From: Seminavis robusta
Taxonomy: Eukaryota > Bacillariophyta > Bacillariophyceae > Naviculales > Naviculaceae
Direction of reading: 5' to 3'
Length of the DNA stretch: 55,806 nt
Assembly (NCBI GenBank): GCA_903772945.1
Contig: CAICTM010000627.1
Coordinates: 1-55,806 of the forward strand
The first letter of the stretch is position 1. Each line of letters begins with the position of its first letter. The notes beneath the pieces are model-generated. The model searched no databases. It worked only from the letters and a program-made list of their open reading frames with translations, and was not told the DNA's origin. Shown here in pieces: positions 32,615-43,031 of this stretch. A program made the position numbers and the translations under genes.

Positions 32615-33463
32615 ATGAATAACCCTGGTGCTGCTGCCCCCGATGCAGTGGATCCCGATGCTGCTCCATTACCCAACCACAATCCCATCTTTCATTTGAC
32701 GGCCGAAGAAAAGCGTCAAGCAATGGATTTGAAGGAAGCAGTCGAAGCGGCCGATCACATTGAAAACTTGTCTGACTTTGACTATGTGACCATGACATTG
32801 GGCTGCGACGGCGATATCCCTCGGGCGGTGGATGCCACCTACAAACTCCAATCTTTTCGCAAGCTCTACAATATTCAAGAAACACCCCAAGATGGAGTGG
32901 CTGCACTCCGAGGATTGATGCTCTCTCAGCCCGAAACGATTCTGGAAATCTGCTATCTACCCACAGAACACACATACTGGTTCTTTGTGGATTTTTCTAA
33001 ATTCAGACCGGCATTAGTCCAATCCTACGACGATTGGAGACACTTCCAAGCCGGGGCCTATTACATTTATCGAGCCATGGCCAGCAATCTGCAATCCATC
33101 AAAACTGGTGCCATCACCATGATTGAATGTGATGGTGTCACCACCGATAATGTCAGTTTAGAGTTTGAAGAACGAATTTTCATTGAGCTGTTTAGTTACT
33201 ATCCCGTTCGATACAAGGAAACGTTTTGTTTGCACAGTCCCATGGCCTTTGTCGTATTTCTAGGAGTTATCAAGAGATTCATGAGCAATCGAATGCTGCG
33301 CTCCATTCAGACAGCCGCTACGTTTAATGGATACGATGGAAGAGTCGACCAGCTATTCAAAATGCCAACCGTGGAAATTGCACAAGAACGATTGCTAAGT
33401 CGCATGGAAACATATCTCACTGAACGATACCAAAATGAACGAGATTTCTCATTGAATGACTGA
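32615..33463 (+). CDS. CRAL-TRIO (Sec14-like) lipid-binding protein
   Basis: 282-aa single-exon protein. Residues about 105-232 match the CRAL-TRIO fold: a helix YYIYRAMASNLQSIKTGAIT, a beta strand ITMIECDGV, an acidic helix, then a YYPVRYKETFCLHSPMAFVV strand-helix unit and a basic helix. That S-Y-Y-P-x-R-x-K/x-x-x-x-x-x-x-x-P layout is the core of Sec14-type lipid-exchange proteins. The N-terminus (1-30) is Ala/Pro/Asp-rich and disordered. Residues 30-100 form the small helical CRAL-TRIO-N-like part. Such proteins carry phosphoinositides or other hydrophobic ligands between membranes; the ligand cannot be told from sequence. No transmembrane segment or signal. Confidence 0.85.
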   Translation: MNNPGAAAPDAVDPDAAPLPNHNPIFHLTAEEKRQAMDLKEAVEAADHIENLSDFDYVTMTLGCDGDIPRAVDATYKLQSFRKLYNIQETPQDGVAALRGLMLSQPETILEICYLPTEHTYWFFVDFSKFRPALVQSYDDWRHFQAGAYYIYRAMASNLQSIKTGAITMIECDGVTTDNVSLEFEERIFIELFSYYPVRYKETFCLHSPMAFVVFLGVIKRFMSNRMLRSIQTAATFNGYDGRVDQLFKMPTVEIAQERLLSRMETYLTERYQNERDFSLND

Positions 33464-33988
33464 CCAACATGGAACTTGGTGAATCCCAAACACCCCGAAC
33501 ACCCCAATCAACAGAACGAACATGCCAAGCTGGAAAGGAATTTGCCCTTTACAAGCGATCTTGTTGTCAGCCAATTTCGAACCAGCAAGGATTGACCATT
33601 CTACTGGTCCGCAGAGGCCGAAGAAGCTACTTCGCGGTTGGCACTGGCATGAAACCAAAACGAGGGACACCTCGGTGGCATTGTGACTCGAAACGCAATT
33701 GACGAGGAGGCGCCTGCAATGGATGGCTTTTTCGAAAAAGCTACCTATCCATGCTACAATCTACTGTCGCGTTTTCTTCCAGGCTTCCAGTGGACGCTCT
33801 TCTGGCCACATACAGTACCAATACATCTTCTGTTCTTTACAATAGGTGAAGATACATAGGCAGCTTCGTTGATCTTGAAACAAAGTCACGCCTTCAACGC
33901 AAGCTGGAGCTTGATTTTCCTCGATCCTTGCAACCAGCCTGTAAAAGGCATCATCCAATACTTGGGCAAACCAAATGTTTACGGCTTT
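33464..33988. other. Convergent intergenic region with a protein-like fragment
   Basis: Contains a minus-strand open frame (33761-33958, extending upstream to about 33975 before a stop). Its translation has protein-like composition (DDAFYRLVARIEENQAPACV...). It could be an exon remnant or a small 3' exon. No donor/acceptor pair linking it to the 479-aa gene was found. Confidence 0.4.
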
Positions 33989-35428
33989 TCAGTTGTAGTC
34001 GTTTCGATAGATCCTCATCAATAGCTCAGCAATCGCCGCCATCATAGTTTCAAAGTCATCATCTTCTTCCAATTCAGTGGGCAACAGCGCGAATTGATGT
34101 TGTTGGAACGGAAAGGGAACCTGCTCCTTGGGTCGAACCCAACGGTAGAGTGGCGCAGACACAATGAGCTTGGGCTCGAGAGGACCCAACAACGCTCGAA
34201 TTGCGCCGGATGGGTAAACTCGGAAGCGGAGATATCCCACCAGTTCGTCGTCGTTGAGTGGCATGAGGCGCCCCACGAGCGTCGCAGCCACTTCTCGTTG
34301 AAACGAAACAGATGGCTTGATTGGACCAGTTCCCAAAAAGAAGAAATCCTCGAAACAATCCCAGTTTACGTCCCCACAACCAGCAACCATGGCAGATTGG
34401 ACGCGTTCCAAAAGGATTATGACGAGTGCGAGACTTCCGCGGTGAGGGTGTTGGCGAAGAATGCTGCTGCAAGACTGTTGACGACGACTACGGCCAAGCG
34501 ACCACGATTCTGGTCGTGCAATCCCCACTGGCAGCTTTTCGGGGTTGGATGGGTCATCAAAATCAAAGGCACATCGTACAGCGGCCACCACCGTCGCGAG
34601 ATAGGTTACCATCTTTCGACATTTTGCAATCGTCGACCAACTTTCGTAGCCATCTTGGTATCGTGGGTCGCCGCGCGCCTCTCCGGAGCTCACATATTCT
34701 TGATCGAGGCTTGCATCTGTGTTACGCCAGGCGCATCGACATGTTCGTTTGCTCTGTGGAACCAAGACATCGAAACAGTTGTCGCAAAGATGCGATCCGA
34801 TCATGGAATCCAAATGCTCGAGCAGAGGTTGCAAAATGTGTTTACTGTTTTGCTTGTAGATCGAGTAGCACTCCTTGCTGGCTTTTCCAAAGGATACGGC
34901 GTCGCTCCAGTGGAGGAAGCCTTGTTTGAGAACAACTTCGTTCAACGCCAGGTGAATAGTGGAATTCAATGTCTTCACGACTGTTTCCTTGTGACGCTTT
35001 CGTGGTGGTCCACTATTGCTGGGCGTCGTCGTCGTCGTCGTCGTCATTGTACTACGAACAGAAGGAACCAGTTCCCGCTTGACCTTCTGACTCTGTTCGA
35101 TCCCAGAAATCAACGCGATCCACTGGTCGGAATAGCGTTGCAGCAATTCCAAGTACTCATTGGTATATTTGTGCCTCGCGAGTCTATTTGTCATGTCGCG
35201 TCCATTGACAATGTCTGCGGCCACAACAGAAAGAAAGACTTGAAAGTGACAGGTCTCATCGTCCATCATGGAGAGTGCCTCTGGATCGTCTGGGATGAGA
35301 GGATCTGTTTCTTGGAGACCGTGCGGAGCAAACAGCTCCCCCGCGAAGAACCGATCGAGTCCTCGATAGACCTTCTCGCGAAGGTAGTTGAACTCGGCCA
35401 ATTCATCGGGAAAAGGGGATGCGTCCAT
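33989..35428 (-). CDS. Unidentified 479-aa protein
   Basis: Single-exon ORF with protein-like composition. The N-terminal third is acidic and helical (FPDELAEFNYLREKVYRGLD...). A polythreonine/Ser-Pro linker (about 128-140) precedes a PPRKRHK basic patch that could act as a nuclear signal. A Cys cluster (CDNCFDVL...CRCAW, about 214-235) may bind zinc. The C-terminal third is mixed and ends in an acidic helix (ELEEDDDFETMMAAIAELLM). The segment ALNEVVLKQGFLHWSDAVSFGKASKECY vaguely recalls an F-box, but not enough to claim it. A long antisense ORF (34094-35485) overlaps it; the minus-strand reading is preferred for its composition and its natural low-complexity linker. Confidence 0.65.
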   Translation of the reverse strand: MDASPFPDELAEFNYLREKVYRGLDRFFAGELFAPHGLQETDPLIPDDPEALSMMDDETCHFQVFLSVVAADIVNGRDMTNRLARHKYTNEYLELLQRYSDQWIALISGIEQSQKVKRELVPSVRSTMTTTTTTTPSNSGPPRKRHKETVVKTLNSTIHLALNEVVLKQGFLHWSDAVSFGKASKECYSIYKQNSKHILQPLLEHLDSMIGSHLCDNCFDVLVPQSKRTCRCAWRNTDASLDQEYVSSGEARGDPRYQDGYESWSTIAKCRKMVTYLATVVAAVRCAFDFDDPSNPEKLPVGIARPESWSLGRSRRQQSCSSILRQHPHRGSLALVIILLERVQSAMVAGCGDVNWDCFEDFFFLGTGPIKPSVSFQREVAATLVGRLMPLNDDELVGYLRFRVYPSGAIRALLGPLEPKLIVSAPLYRWVRPKEQVPFPFQQHQFALLPTELEEDDDFETMMAAIAELLMRIYRNDYN

Positions 35429-36590
35429 CGTTTCGTTCTCGTATACTCAAACAATCAAACAGACAAACACAAGAGGAAAGGATGAAGAGTTTTGAGGCTC
35501 GTTTCTTGCACCAAGGATTGATTGTTTGGATCCAAAAAGAAAACGCGAAGCGCCTGTGGTGCATTCGGTGAAATCGGAAAATAACAATAATATTGCAGTG
35601 TTGTAAGATCCGTGACTGAAATTAGTCATACTCCACCCATCCGGCAACGTTGCAACGTTGGCATGCAATGTGCTGATTGCGTCTTCGTGGAGAGAGCAGC
35701 TGCTATGGACTGGCACTCTTGGCACCAATCATCGCATCCGACAAAGCGACGTTTTGATGGATTCCATGCAACGTCAAGCCATCTTAGAGAATGACACGGA
35801 TATCAGTGTGTCATAGCCATTGACATCCATCATGAAGAAGCAACATCAAAATTGCAGCATGGGCGGCAAACAAGCAATGCATTGACTGAGTGAGTCGCTC
35901 GCTGGAAGCAGCCCAAATCTTTGGATTGACTATGTACCACTAAGGTGCCGGTGAAAGTCCAGACGCTGGTGGTTTTAGGTAAAGGCTCTGGAGGTGCTTC
36001 TACCTACTGTAACTATGTAACTATCTAGCTAGCTGGCCAGCTATTTCTATGACACACGGCACTGGTAAAGTAATTTTACCTCGACTATAGCGCAACCAGC
36101 TTTCTTTCCTTCCAGGCCAAAGAGACAACTGGGCATCATGGCTATTGGTCCACAAGCCACATGATCGACTGAGTCAACGGGACTTGACTCGACTCGACTC
36201 GACTTCCACTCCCACGGCCAAAAGAGGTCGAAATTCTGACGCGAAGCATTCAAGATCGATCTCCTTCGAGATTCGATGATTCGATTCGATTCATTCGCAA
36301 CAAACAATGGAAGAATCTTCGCGTCAAGATTCGGTCAATTTGATTCAATTTTACAAAAATTGAGGTGGCGAGTCTGGTGCCGCAACAGACTTGCCTCCGG
36401 TTGGGTCAGTTTTCCCGCCCAACACTTCAGAAAACACCAAAAAACTACCGGAAGGGAAAGTTCATTTGCTTGATGACTAACATCGTTCTCACCAAGAACA
36501 CATCAGTTGTCCAGATGAACTCTGAAACAACCACACAAATCTTCACAGCGGCCCATCCCAAAATCCATTCTCACCACAACGAAGCCAACT
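35429..36590. other. Divergent intergenic region
   Basis: About 1.2 kb with short ORFs only. Contains ACTCG repeats near 36187-36204, a TTCGATTCGATT stretch near 36280-36292, and CTAGCTAGCTGG near 36022-36033. Confidence 0.5.
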
Positions 36591-37007
36591 ATGAAACTAA
36601 GATCTTGCTTGTCGTTTTGTTCTTTGGCTTTGGCATTGTCGATGCTATCATGCGCCACAGCATTAGCAACTGAGGCGACCACTGCTTCCGCAATCGTTGT
36701 GGCTGCCGCCGACTACAGCCTGATGGTGATGCCAGCATCAGGAGTTGACCATGACATGGACGCCACCGACGATTCCAAGACTTCCTCATCCTCCCTCGAA
36801 AGTTCACTTCCGCAAACCAACACTACATCTCAAGTTCCTACATCCAAGGAATTTTCTGAAGATTCTTCCTCCAACTTCTCGCCCAAGAAAAACGATTCCT
36901 TCAATGATACTTTCGATGATATCGCTGCCGACATCATCATTTGCACATTGGTAGCAGCCTTTGTTGCATTCCAATACCGTGATATAATACATACATGTGA
37001 AAGCTGA
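36591..37007 (+). CDS. Small secreted or single-pass membrane protein
   Basis: 138-aa ORF. A clear signal peptide (CLSFCSLALALSMLSCATALA) is followed by an Ala/Thr-rich segment. A Ser/Asp-rich hydrophilic middle comes next (SSSSLESSLPQTNTTSQVP...), with several N-x-S/T sites. A second hydrophobic helix near the C-terminus (IIICTLVAAFVAFQY) ends in a short tail. This fits a type I membrane protein or GPI-like architecture. No family recognised. The coding call rests on the signal peptide plus helix; an untranslated RNA is the alternative. Confidence 0.5.
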   Translation: MKLRSCLSFCSLALALSMLSCATALATEATTASAIVVAAADYSLMVMPASGVDHDMDATDDSKTSSSSLESSLPQTNTTSQVPTSKEFSEDSSSNFSPKKNDSFNDTFDDIAADIIICTLVAAFVAFQYRDIIHTCES

Positions 37008-37740
37008 TCGTGTGGTGTCTCAAGATGCGGAGGCTTTCAAACTTGACACCAGCCATCACCCGTTTTTCTTCAGGGGCAACTAACTGTATCACTGCTTATA
37101 AACTAACTATAGAACCTTGTGCATATTTTTCTTGTTTGAGACTACTAAAAGAGACTACTTGATTAAGTAAAGTAGTGCTAGCATCGGATTTCCCATCCTC
37201 ACTATTGAACTTCCAGCCTATGGGGAGGAAGTTGAGCACTTCTATCTAGATGACTAGTCCACATCACTCTCCTGTTGGCATGACGCGAGGTCTTGCCAAC
37301 CAGCCACTTACTCTGCGTGGAGCTACTCTAGCTAGCTAGCTAGCTAGTAGAGGCAGATGCCGATGAGCCTCGGACGGATAGAGAAGATTTGGCGACCCGC
37401 ACCAAAGCCCCACTGTTGTGAGAGTGCGGGAAGATTGAAGATGCTTCCTCGCAGCAACTTGACTGTGGACTAGCTGCAGCAGCTAACTATTTTTGCTGGC
37501 AAGTGACTAATGACGGTCGTCATCATACCGTAGCTTATTAATCAATCTCAAGTTTTTAGTAGAACAATAAAGGCACACATAACAAAGTGCCATAACAAGA
37601 GACAATGGAGTCCTCCTACGGTACCGATACTGGGTTTTTCAAATTTGTTGTTCGCGATGGCTCACTCAGCCGGCCGTACATGCATGGTACTGTACCTGTT
37701 TCCCACAACAATGAATAGGGATGTGTCTACTAGCTACCAG
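37008..37740. other. Convergent intergenic region
   Basis: 3' flanks of two converging genes. A GCTAGCTAGCTAGCTAG run lies at about 37328-37349. No gene recognised. Confidence 0.5.
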
Positions 37741-40214
37741 CTAGTGACGAAGCAGATGTCGCCCCCCACCAAAGTTCAGATCGTTGGGATCCCAGCAAAA
37801 GCTCACACCAAAGAATCCATTTCCACATCCAGGCACCACGGACAAATCTCGTCTTCGGAAGCATCTCAAATCGCCGGAGCATTCGCTGTCATCTCCGCAG
37901 CTTCCTTCACACCTTGAGCACGGCCGATCTGAGGAACAAGATCCGGGTCGGACGTACAACACATTCGCGATTGGAGTCCAGCAATAGTCTGCACCGGGGG
38001 TGCCGGCTCCTCCGCATCCCAAGACCCGAGTCATGTCATTATCGGGTCGGACAAAACAGCTTAGAGATCCAACACACAAGCCATCATCACCTTGGCAGTC
38101 TCCTTCGCATCGACTACAAGGTGCGGCATCCGTACAACCCGTATCGGTGAGATCAGCCTGATCATTGGATGAAAAGTCTTCGTTCTCGGGTGCCGTGGTT
38201 GTTGGAGGGCTCATGGGTGCGGCCGTTACCGGAGCGGGAGTGGTGGGGGTCATGGGAGCGGATGTGGTTGGAGACATGGGTAAGGCAGTGGTTGGAACAG
38301 GAGCAGGTGACGTTGGGGTTGCAGCTGAAGCATTATTCCCAAAGATACCACCAATAGGAATGGTCTGATTGGTTGCTGTTACATTGTCTTCACGATCAAC
38401 AGCTATTTCAGAGGCATTATAGCAGTAGTCCAATCCAGCAATTCCCAAACCGTCACATCCCAAGATGGGCGTCAAATCTCCTTGTCCACGTGTAAAGCAT
38501 GTGAGCCCGGGAGCACACTCGGTGCTATCATCACAATCGCCTTCGCACATCCCACAAGGCAAGTCAGCTGCAGTTGATATAGAGCAGGAGAACCTTGTCA
38601 GCTATGCAAATGCACGAAAAGTGAACGATACTTGACACACACACACAAAGCCAGTTTGTTCGCTTACCTGTGCACTCCGGCATGCGAGGCCGCAACGAAT
38701 TGGGCTTTGGTGCGTAACAATAGTCTCGCCCAGCGACGCCTTTGTTTTCACAGCGCATAAGGAGGAGTTAGCTGGAATCGCAGAACCAGACCAGTGACTG
38801 GAGACGCAATGTGGCTTGTCTACTCACCTACGCCAGAACAACCGGGAATGGGTGATGTGTCATCCTGAGGACGATGGAAGCACTCCAAGGCACCGACACA
38901 ATCGTCATTAGTATCACAATCTAACCGAGAAAGGAGAAAGAATCACGTCAGGTGAGTGGAGAGACACATCCGTCAAATGGGGGCATCCACTGCAGCAGCG
39001 AGACCTACCTCCCTGACAAACGGCGCAAGGCGCATCTAAACCAAGAGAAGAATGCAACTTGGGTGAGTCGAAAGACAGCACAATCAATTATTGAAGCCTG
39101 CAAAGTACAACACATCAGTACACAGACCTGGCGAACAAGTGGGATATCGCAAGAACACGAATTGTTGCACTGGAGGATCCGTAGGAGGGGCGAACTGTGC
39201 CATGGGTGGGCGCGTGATGGGTGGCTGGGTAATTGGGGCATGTGTAATTGGCGCCGCTGTGATGGGTGGAGCGGTAACGGGAGCAGCTGTGATGGGTGCA
39301 GCGGTAATGGGAGGATTAGTAATGGGAGCCGCCGTAATTGGTGCCTCCGTAATTGGTGCCTCCGTGATCGATGAAGGTGCAACCCAAGGAAAGACAGTAA
39401 CTGGAGGAGCTGTCACGGGAGGGGCCGTAATGGGCGGTGCAGTGATTGGCGGAGCAGTTACTGTAGGAGGTCCGCCCACATACATTGGAACAGAAGGCGG
39501 AAGGTTGATAGGTGGTGCAGCAGGCGGAAGGGTGAATGCTTCGACTGCTGTGGGTATGCTATCAGAGGGTGAACCAGTGGGCGGTGGGTAGTAAGGCGTG
39601 TATGTAGGTACCGTGGGAGAGTCAATTTGACCTGCTGTTGGAACAGTGACCGCATTTGCATGAATGGTGAATCCAGAATAATAGTAAATGCTGTATCCAT
39701 TTCTGTTCTGAATAACCACAGTGACATCCAAAGGCATGTTCTGACTGGGCAAGTGCACACGAAGGGTTCCTTCTTCCACATTTTTCAAAACATTGCTGTT
39801 GTGAGTGACACCTCCTACCCAGTAGGCGTCGAGACAGGCCGCCTCTGCCACTTGTGCAGTGAGACTTGCCGTGGCCAAGGATTGACGAGTGTCCACGTTG
39901 CCACTTCCTCGACCCAGACGAACCAAAAAGCCGCGAAAGAAGGTTCCTGCTGTGATGAGTCTCCATCGGTTGTCGGCTCCAATATCAATGTTAAAGGGAA
40001 CGCCTGGCTGAAGAGCAACGCCGTTGAGCTGAAATTCGATGTTGTCTTGACTCAAAGGACCTGTCAAAACTGTCTGTTGGCTGGCGTGTAGACCACTGAC
40101 GGCAGCTCTTCCTCCCTCACAGCCAACAGAGCCAGTCGGGAGCGCTGTTGTGATCCATGAGCACAGGCTACCCACAATCAAAAGCAGACGAAATCTTATT
40201 GAAATACAACTCAT
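37741..40214 (-). CDS. Secreted ACR protein F (reeler-like domain, PIT-rich linker, four ACR domains)
   Basis: Five-exon model: 40214-39128, 39035-39009, 38920-38828, 38739-38668, 38567-37741. All introns are GT-AG and in phase 1, giving 701 aa. The frame is open further upstream to 40403, but the ATG at 40214 places a signal peptide (RFRLLLIVGSLCSWITTALP) first. Order: reeler-like domain (FFRGFLVRLGRG, VGGVTHN, VTVVIQNRNGYSIYYY); a linker of APIT/APVT repeats; ACR1 spread over exons 1-4; ACR2; a Thr/Pro/Met linker; ACR3; ACR4; tail GGGRHLLRH. ACR4 is divergent (FGVSFC in place of DYC, EGSC in place of EGDC). The second exon is only 27 nt. It lies 10 kb from the main ACR cluster, separated by unrelated genes. 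Confidence 0.85.
39190..39470 (-). repeat. APIT/APVT repeat in the linker of gene F
   Basis: Tandem degenerate 15- to 24-bp units (ggagcggtaacgggagcagc-type on the plus strand) encoding Ala-Pro-Ile/Val-Thr. Thr/Pro density suggests a glycosylated stalk. Confidence 0.8.
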
Positions 40215-43031
40215 TCTTCTAGGTACAGTAGTCTCTGTTAGAAGAACCTGAGCAACGAACAAGACGTTTTTGGTTAGGCACCAAGTATCACGCAGCACAG
40301 TGTCTCTTTCTCTCAATTGGTAATTGTTGCAAGCAATGATGAGACCAGGTAGCCGGCAGCTCACAACCAGCAGCATTGCCACCGAAAGGCCGCAGAAACC
40401 CAAATTGTGAGACCGCGAATCAAAGCCGTTGGGGAGAGTGCGCCAAAACTTGAACTTCTACACATCGTGTGCATGATCGAAGACTGTCTAAGTGGGATCA
40501 CGTTTGCCGTTTTATAGCCAGAATGTGAAGCCGAGGAGTGACTGCTGTTCATTGAAAACGTCACATCCATGAATGACAGTCTGGTATTTAAATTTACTTC
40601 TTGAAATACCAATATTATGGAGTTATGACTACACTGTAGTTTTCAATATATGGTACAAAAGGTATCTTTGCATATGCATCAGACCCCAGCTGGCCGTGCC
40701 GGTAGACTACTGCTACATTACATCGCACAGCGTACCGGTATGGTCTTGCATGTAGGCAGCAAGCAGAACATTCACTGTTGAGGTGGCTCCTTAGATTGGG
40801 TTGGATTGATTTCGCTGTTGCACGCCATAGGAAGAGAGCCTGTAGCTAACGATCAGAGCAGCCTAGACACCCAGATCTACTTGCATCTTCCCGCTACTGT
40901 AGTGGTTTGGAAGTGAACCTGCAATTGATAAAAGTGATCTCCTGCTGCCACCGTGAGCTCGCTCGACGTGGGCTTGCCCTACTAGCTAGGTAGCAGACCT
41001 GAATGCACCGTCTGGTTGCTGCTTTTAACACCATGCACCCGTACCGGTACAGTATTGGCCACTGACCGTGCTAAGGCAAACGTCAGGAGGTCGGGAATGG
41101 CCTCAAAGAACGAAGAAAATGTTGCTTCATCAGCGAGGAAGCCGTGAAGGGGGAGGAAGGCAGCAGCATGTCAAACCACTACATGTACTGGCCGCTCTGC
41201 CCTCACGTCTCCTCAAAATAATCAACTCATCTCCGGCAGAGGGGGAAGCCAGTCTCGACCGAACAGTGGGAACTCATCTCTAGCAGTTTCAAGCGAACCT
41301 CTTCGAACTTCTAAATGAACTGAAAGCTAACTCACTGATCTGAGACGCCGCCCATGCACCCCGGATTGAATGTTGCTTGTTCACAATTTCCCTTTCCCAA
41401 TTCACGTCAAGATTGCGCTGTGGAAGCAAGTCATTCGTTAGCTAGCTAGGAGGATAAAGGCGATGAATAGCAACGAAAGTGGCACAAGAGAGCTCACAAG
41501 AGCCAAGAAGAAAGACTCGACTCCTCGACTGTCACTCATTCCACCAGGTAAAACGGCGCGGGAGAATCGAAATGGTGGAAGCTAAGGACTTTGCTGTTTT
41601 AGTAGCTACTATTAATAGCTACGATGTACCACATATCCATGTAGCCTTGTGTCAGCCTGCGGAAGGAAAAGTGATAAAACACGTACTCTCAGTACTCAGA
41701 GTAGTAGAGTAAAAGTCCATCTGCCTAGTGTCCCAGTCGCAGTGCCCGCAGATCTTGCTTTCTTCCCGACTATCTTGCTGCTACTGTACCAGGTACATGT
41801 ACATGTACATGTACATGTATGGAAGAGCCCTTTTTAATAAGGCAGGGATGATGGGATGATGTTTGCTTGTCTGTCAAGGCTGGCCAGGAAGCAACATGGC
41901 AACTCTGATACTCTGAGCAATCGATGCTCATGACCATCATCTGCCACAGTAATGTCATGTGGCATGTGCTCAATACTACTGAATCGAGAAAGGCAAGAAT
42001 ATCGCGTTTTGGGTAGTCTAGCTAGTAGCCCCAGCTATTTTGTTGACTACTCTACGGGCGGGAACGTGTACTACCGTAGCTAGAGCTATGGTAGTAGAGC
42101 TAGCTAGCTAGCTAGCAAACAAGCAAGCAGCTGGGTGCTACGCTGGTCGGTGTCCACTGGCAGTAACTGGTGGCGATGTTGGTGTTCAACTACAGAAGCA
42201 TGGTAGTCTGGGATTATGGCCCGGTTCGGCTGAGAGTTCAAACCTCCATTTCCTAAATCCTGTTAAATGTCCATCAACTTAGAGGTAGCTTTTCTTTTCT
42301 TGGGTGAATTTTCAAAGAGAATTGTGTCAAGCTTGAGGTGACTTATAAAAAAGCGGATTTAAGACGTTTTAAGGCAATTCAACCTTGTTAAATCTATTAT
42401 TTGGCCATTGATCAGAGAGCAGTTCAAGGTTCAAGGATCTGCTTGTCCTGTCTTTCTTACTTCTTTTTGACAAGGCTGTGTTCTATATTCCTACATCTCT
42501 TCATTTATGGCTGTACACGAAGAACTAAGAGACGCTTGAACCGTTCATGAATGTAAAGAACCCATGGAGTCCTCGTTCGCAACCAGCTCGCAACCTCTTT
42601 CAGTCCTACTTTTCTTTCAGTCCTACTTTGAAATCTTTGAAAACGTCTCGTAAAAGTGCTGGTCCACAGTTCGAATTCAGCACTTCCGTACCGGCAATGG
42701 CTGATGCTCTTTGCCCACCGCTATTTTAAAATAGCATGTTCATTCAGGTGGGCGGGATGAAGCAGGGCTTCTTGACCTCTCTGTGTGGACTGCGAACTAT
42801 CGAAGGTCGCTTTAGAGTTGTTCCAACTAGAACAAACCACTGATCTGTAGCTTGGGTTTCCATCTACTAGTATTAGCTAGCTTGCAAGCGAGATAGAAGT
42901 GGACAATATGCAAAAGTTACGTAGAGGGTCCGTTATGATGATGATACTGTGGACTGGTAAGGGCGTGAGTCCTGCTTTGCAAGCCCGAACGTGGTGGCAG
43001 ATACTTCTGCTGATATGGTGGTTTGTCTGGC
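40215..43031. other. Gene-free stretch with palindromic short repeats
   Basis: 2.8 kb with no ORF that looks like protein and no recognised RNA gene. It contains a (GTACAT)n array at about 41793-41819, GCTAGC runs at 42098-42116 and repeated TACCGGTAC near 41040. Confidence 0.55.
41793..41819. repeat. Palindromic (GTACAT)n microsatellite
   Basis: Four to five perfect copies of the hexamer GTACAT. Because the unit gives TGTACA/ACATGT palindromes, the whole array can fold back on itself. Confidence 0.9.

Noticed and set aside
34094..35485. 463-codon plus-strand ORF as the main gene
   Set aside because: Composition is Arg/Trp/Cys-heavy and lacks natural domain features, while the minus-strand frame has an acidic N-terminus, a polyThr linker and a basic patch; kept only as a finding.
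42200..42250. tRNA-like B-box (gagttcaaacctcc)
   Set aside because: No matching A-box or cloverleaf stems could be drawn upstream.
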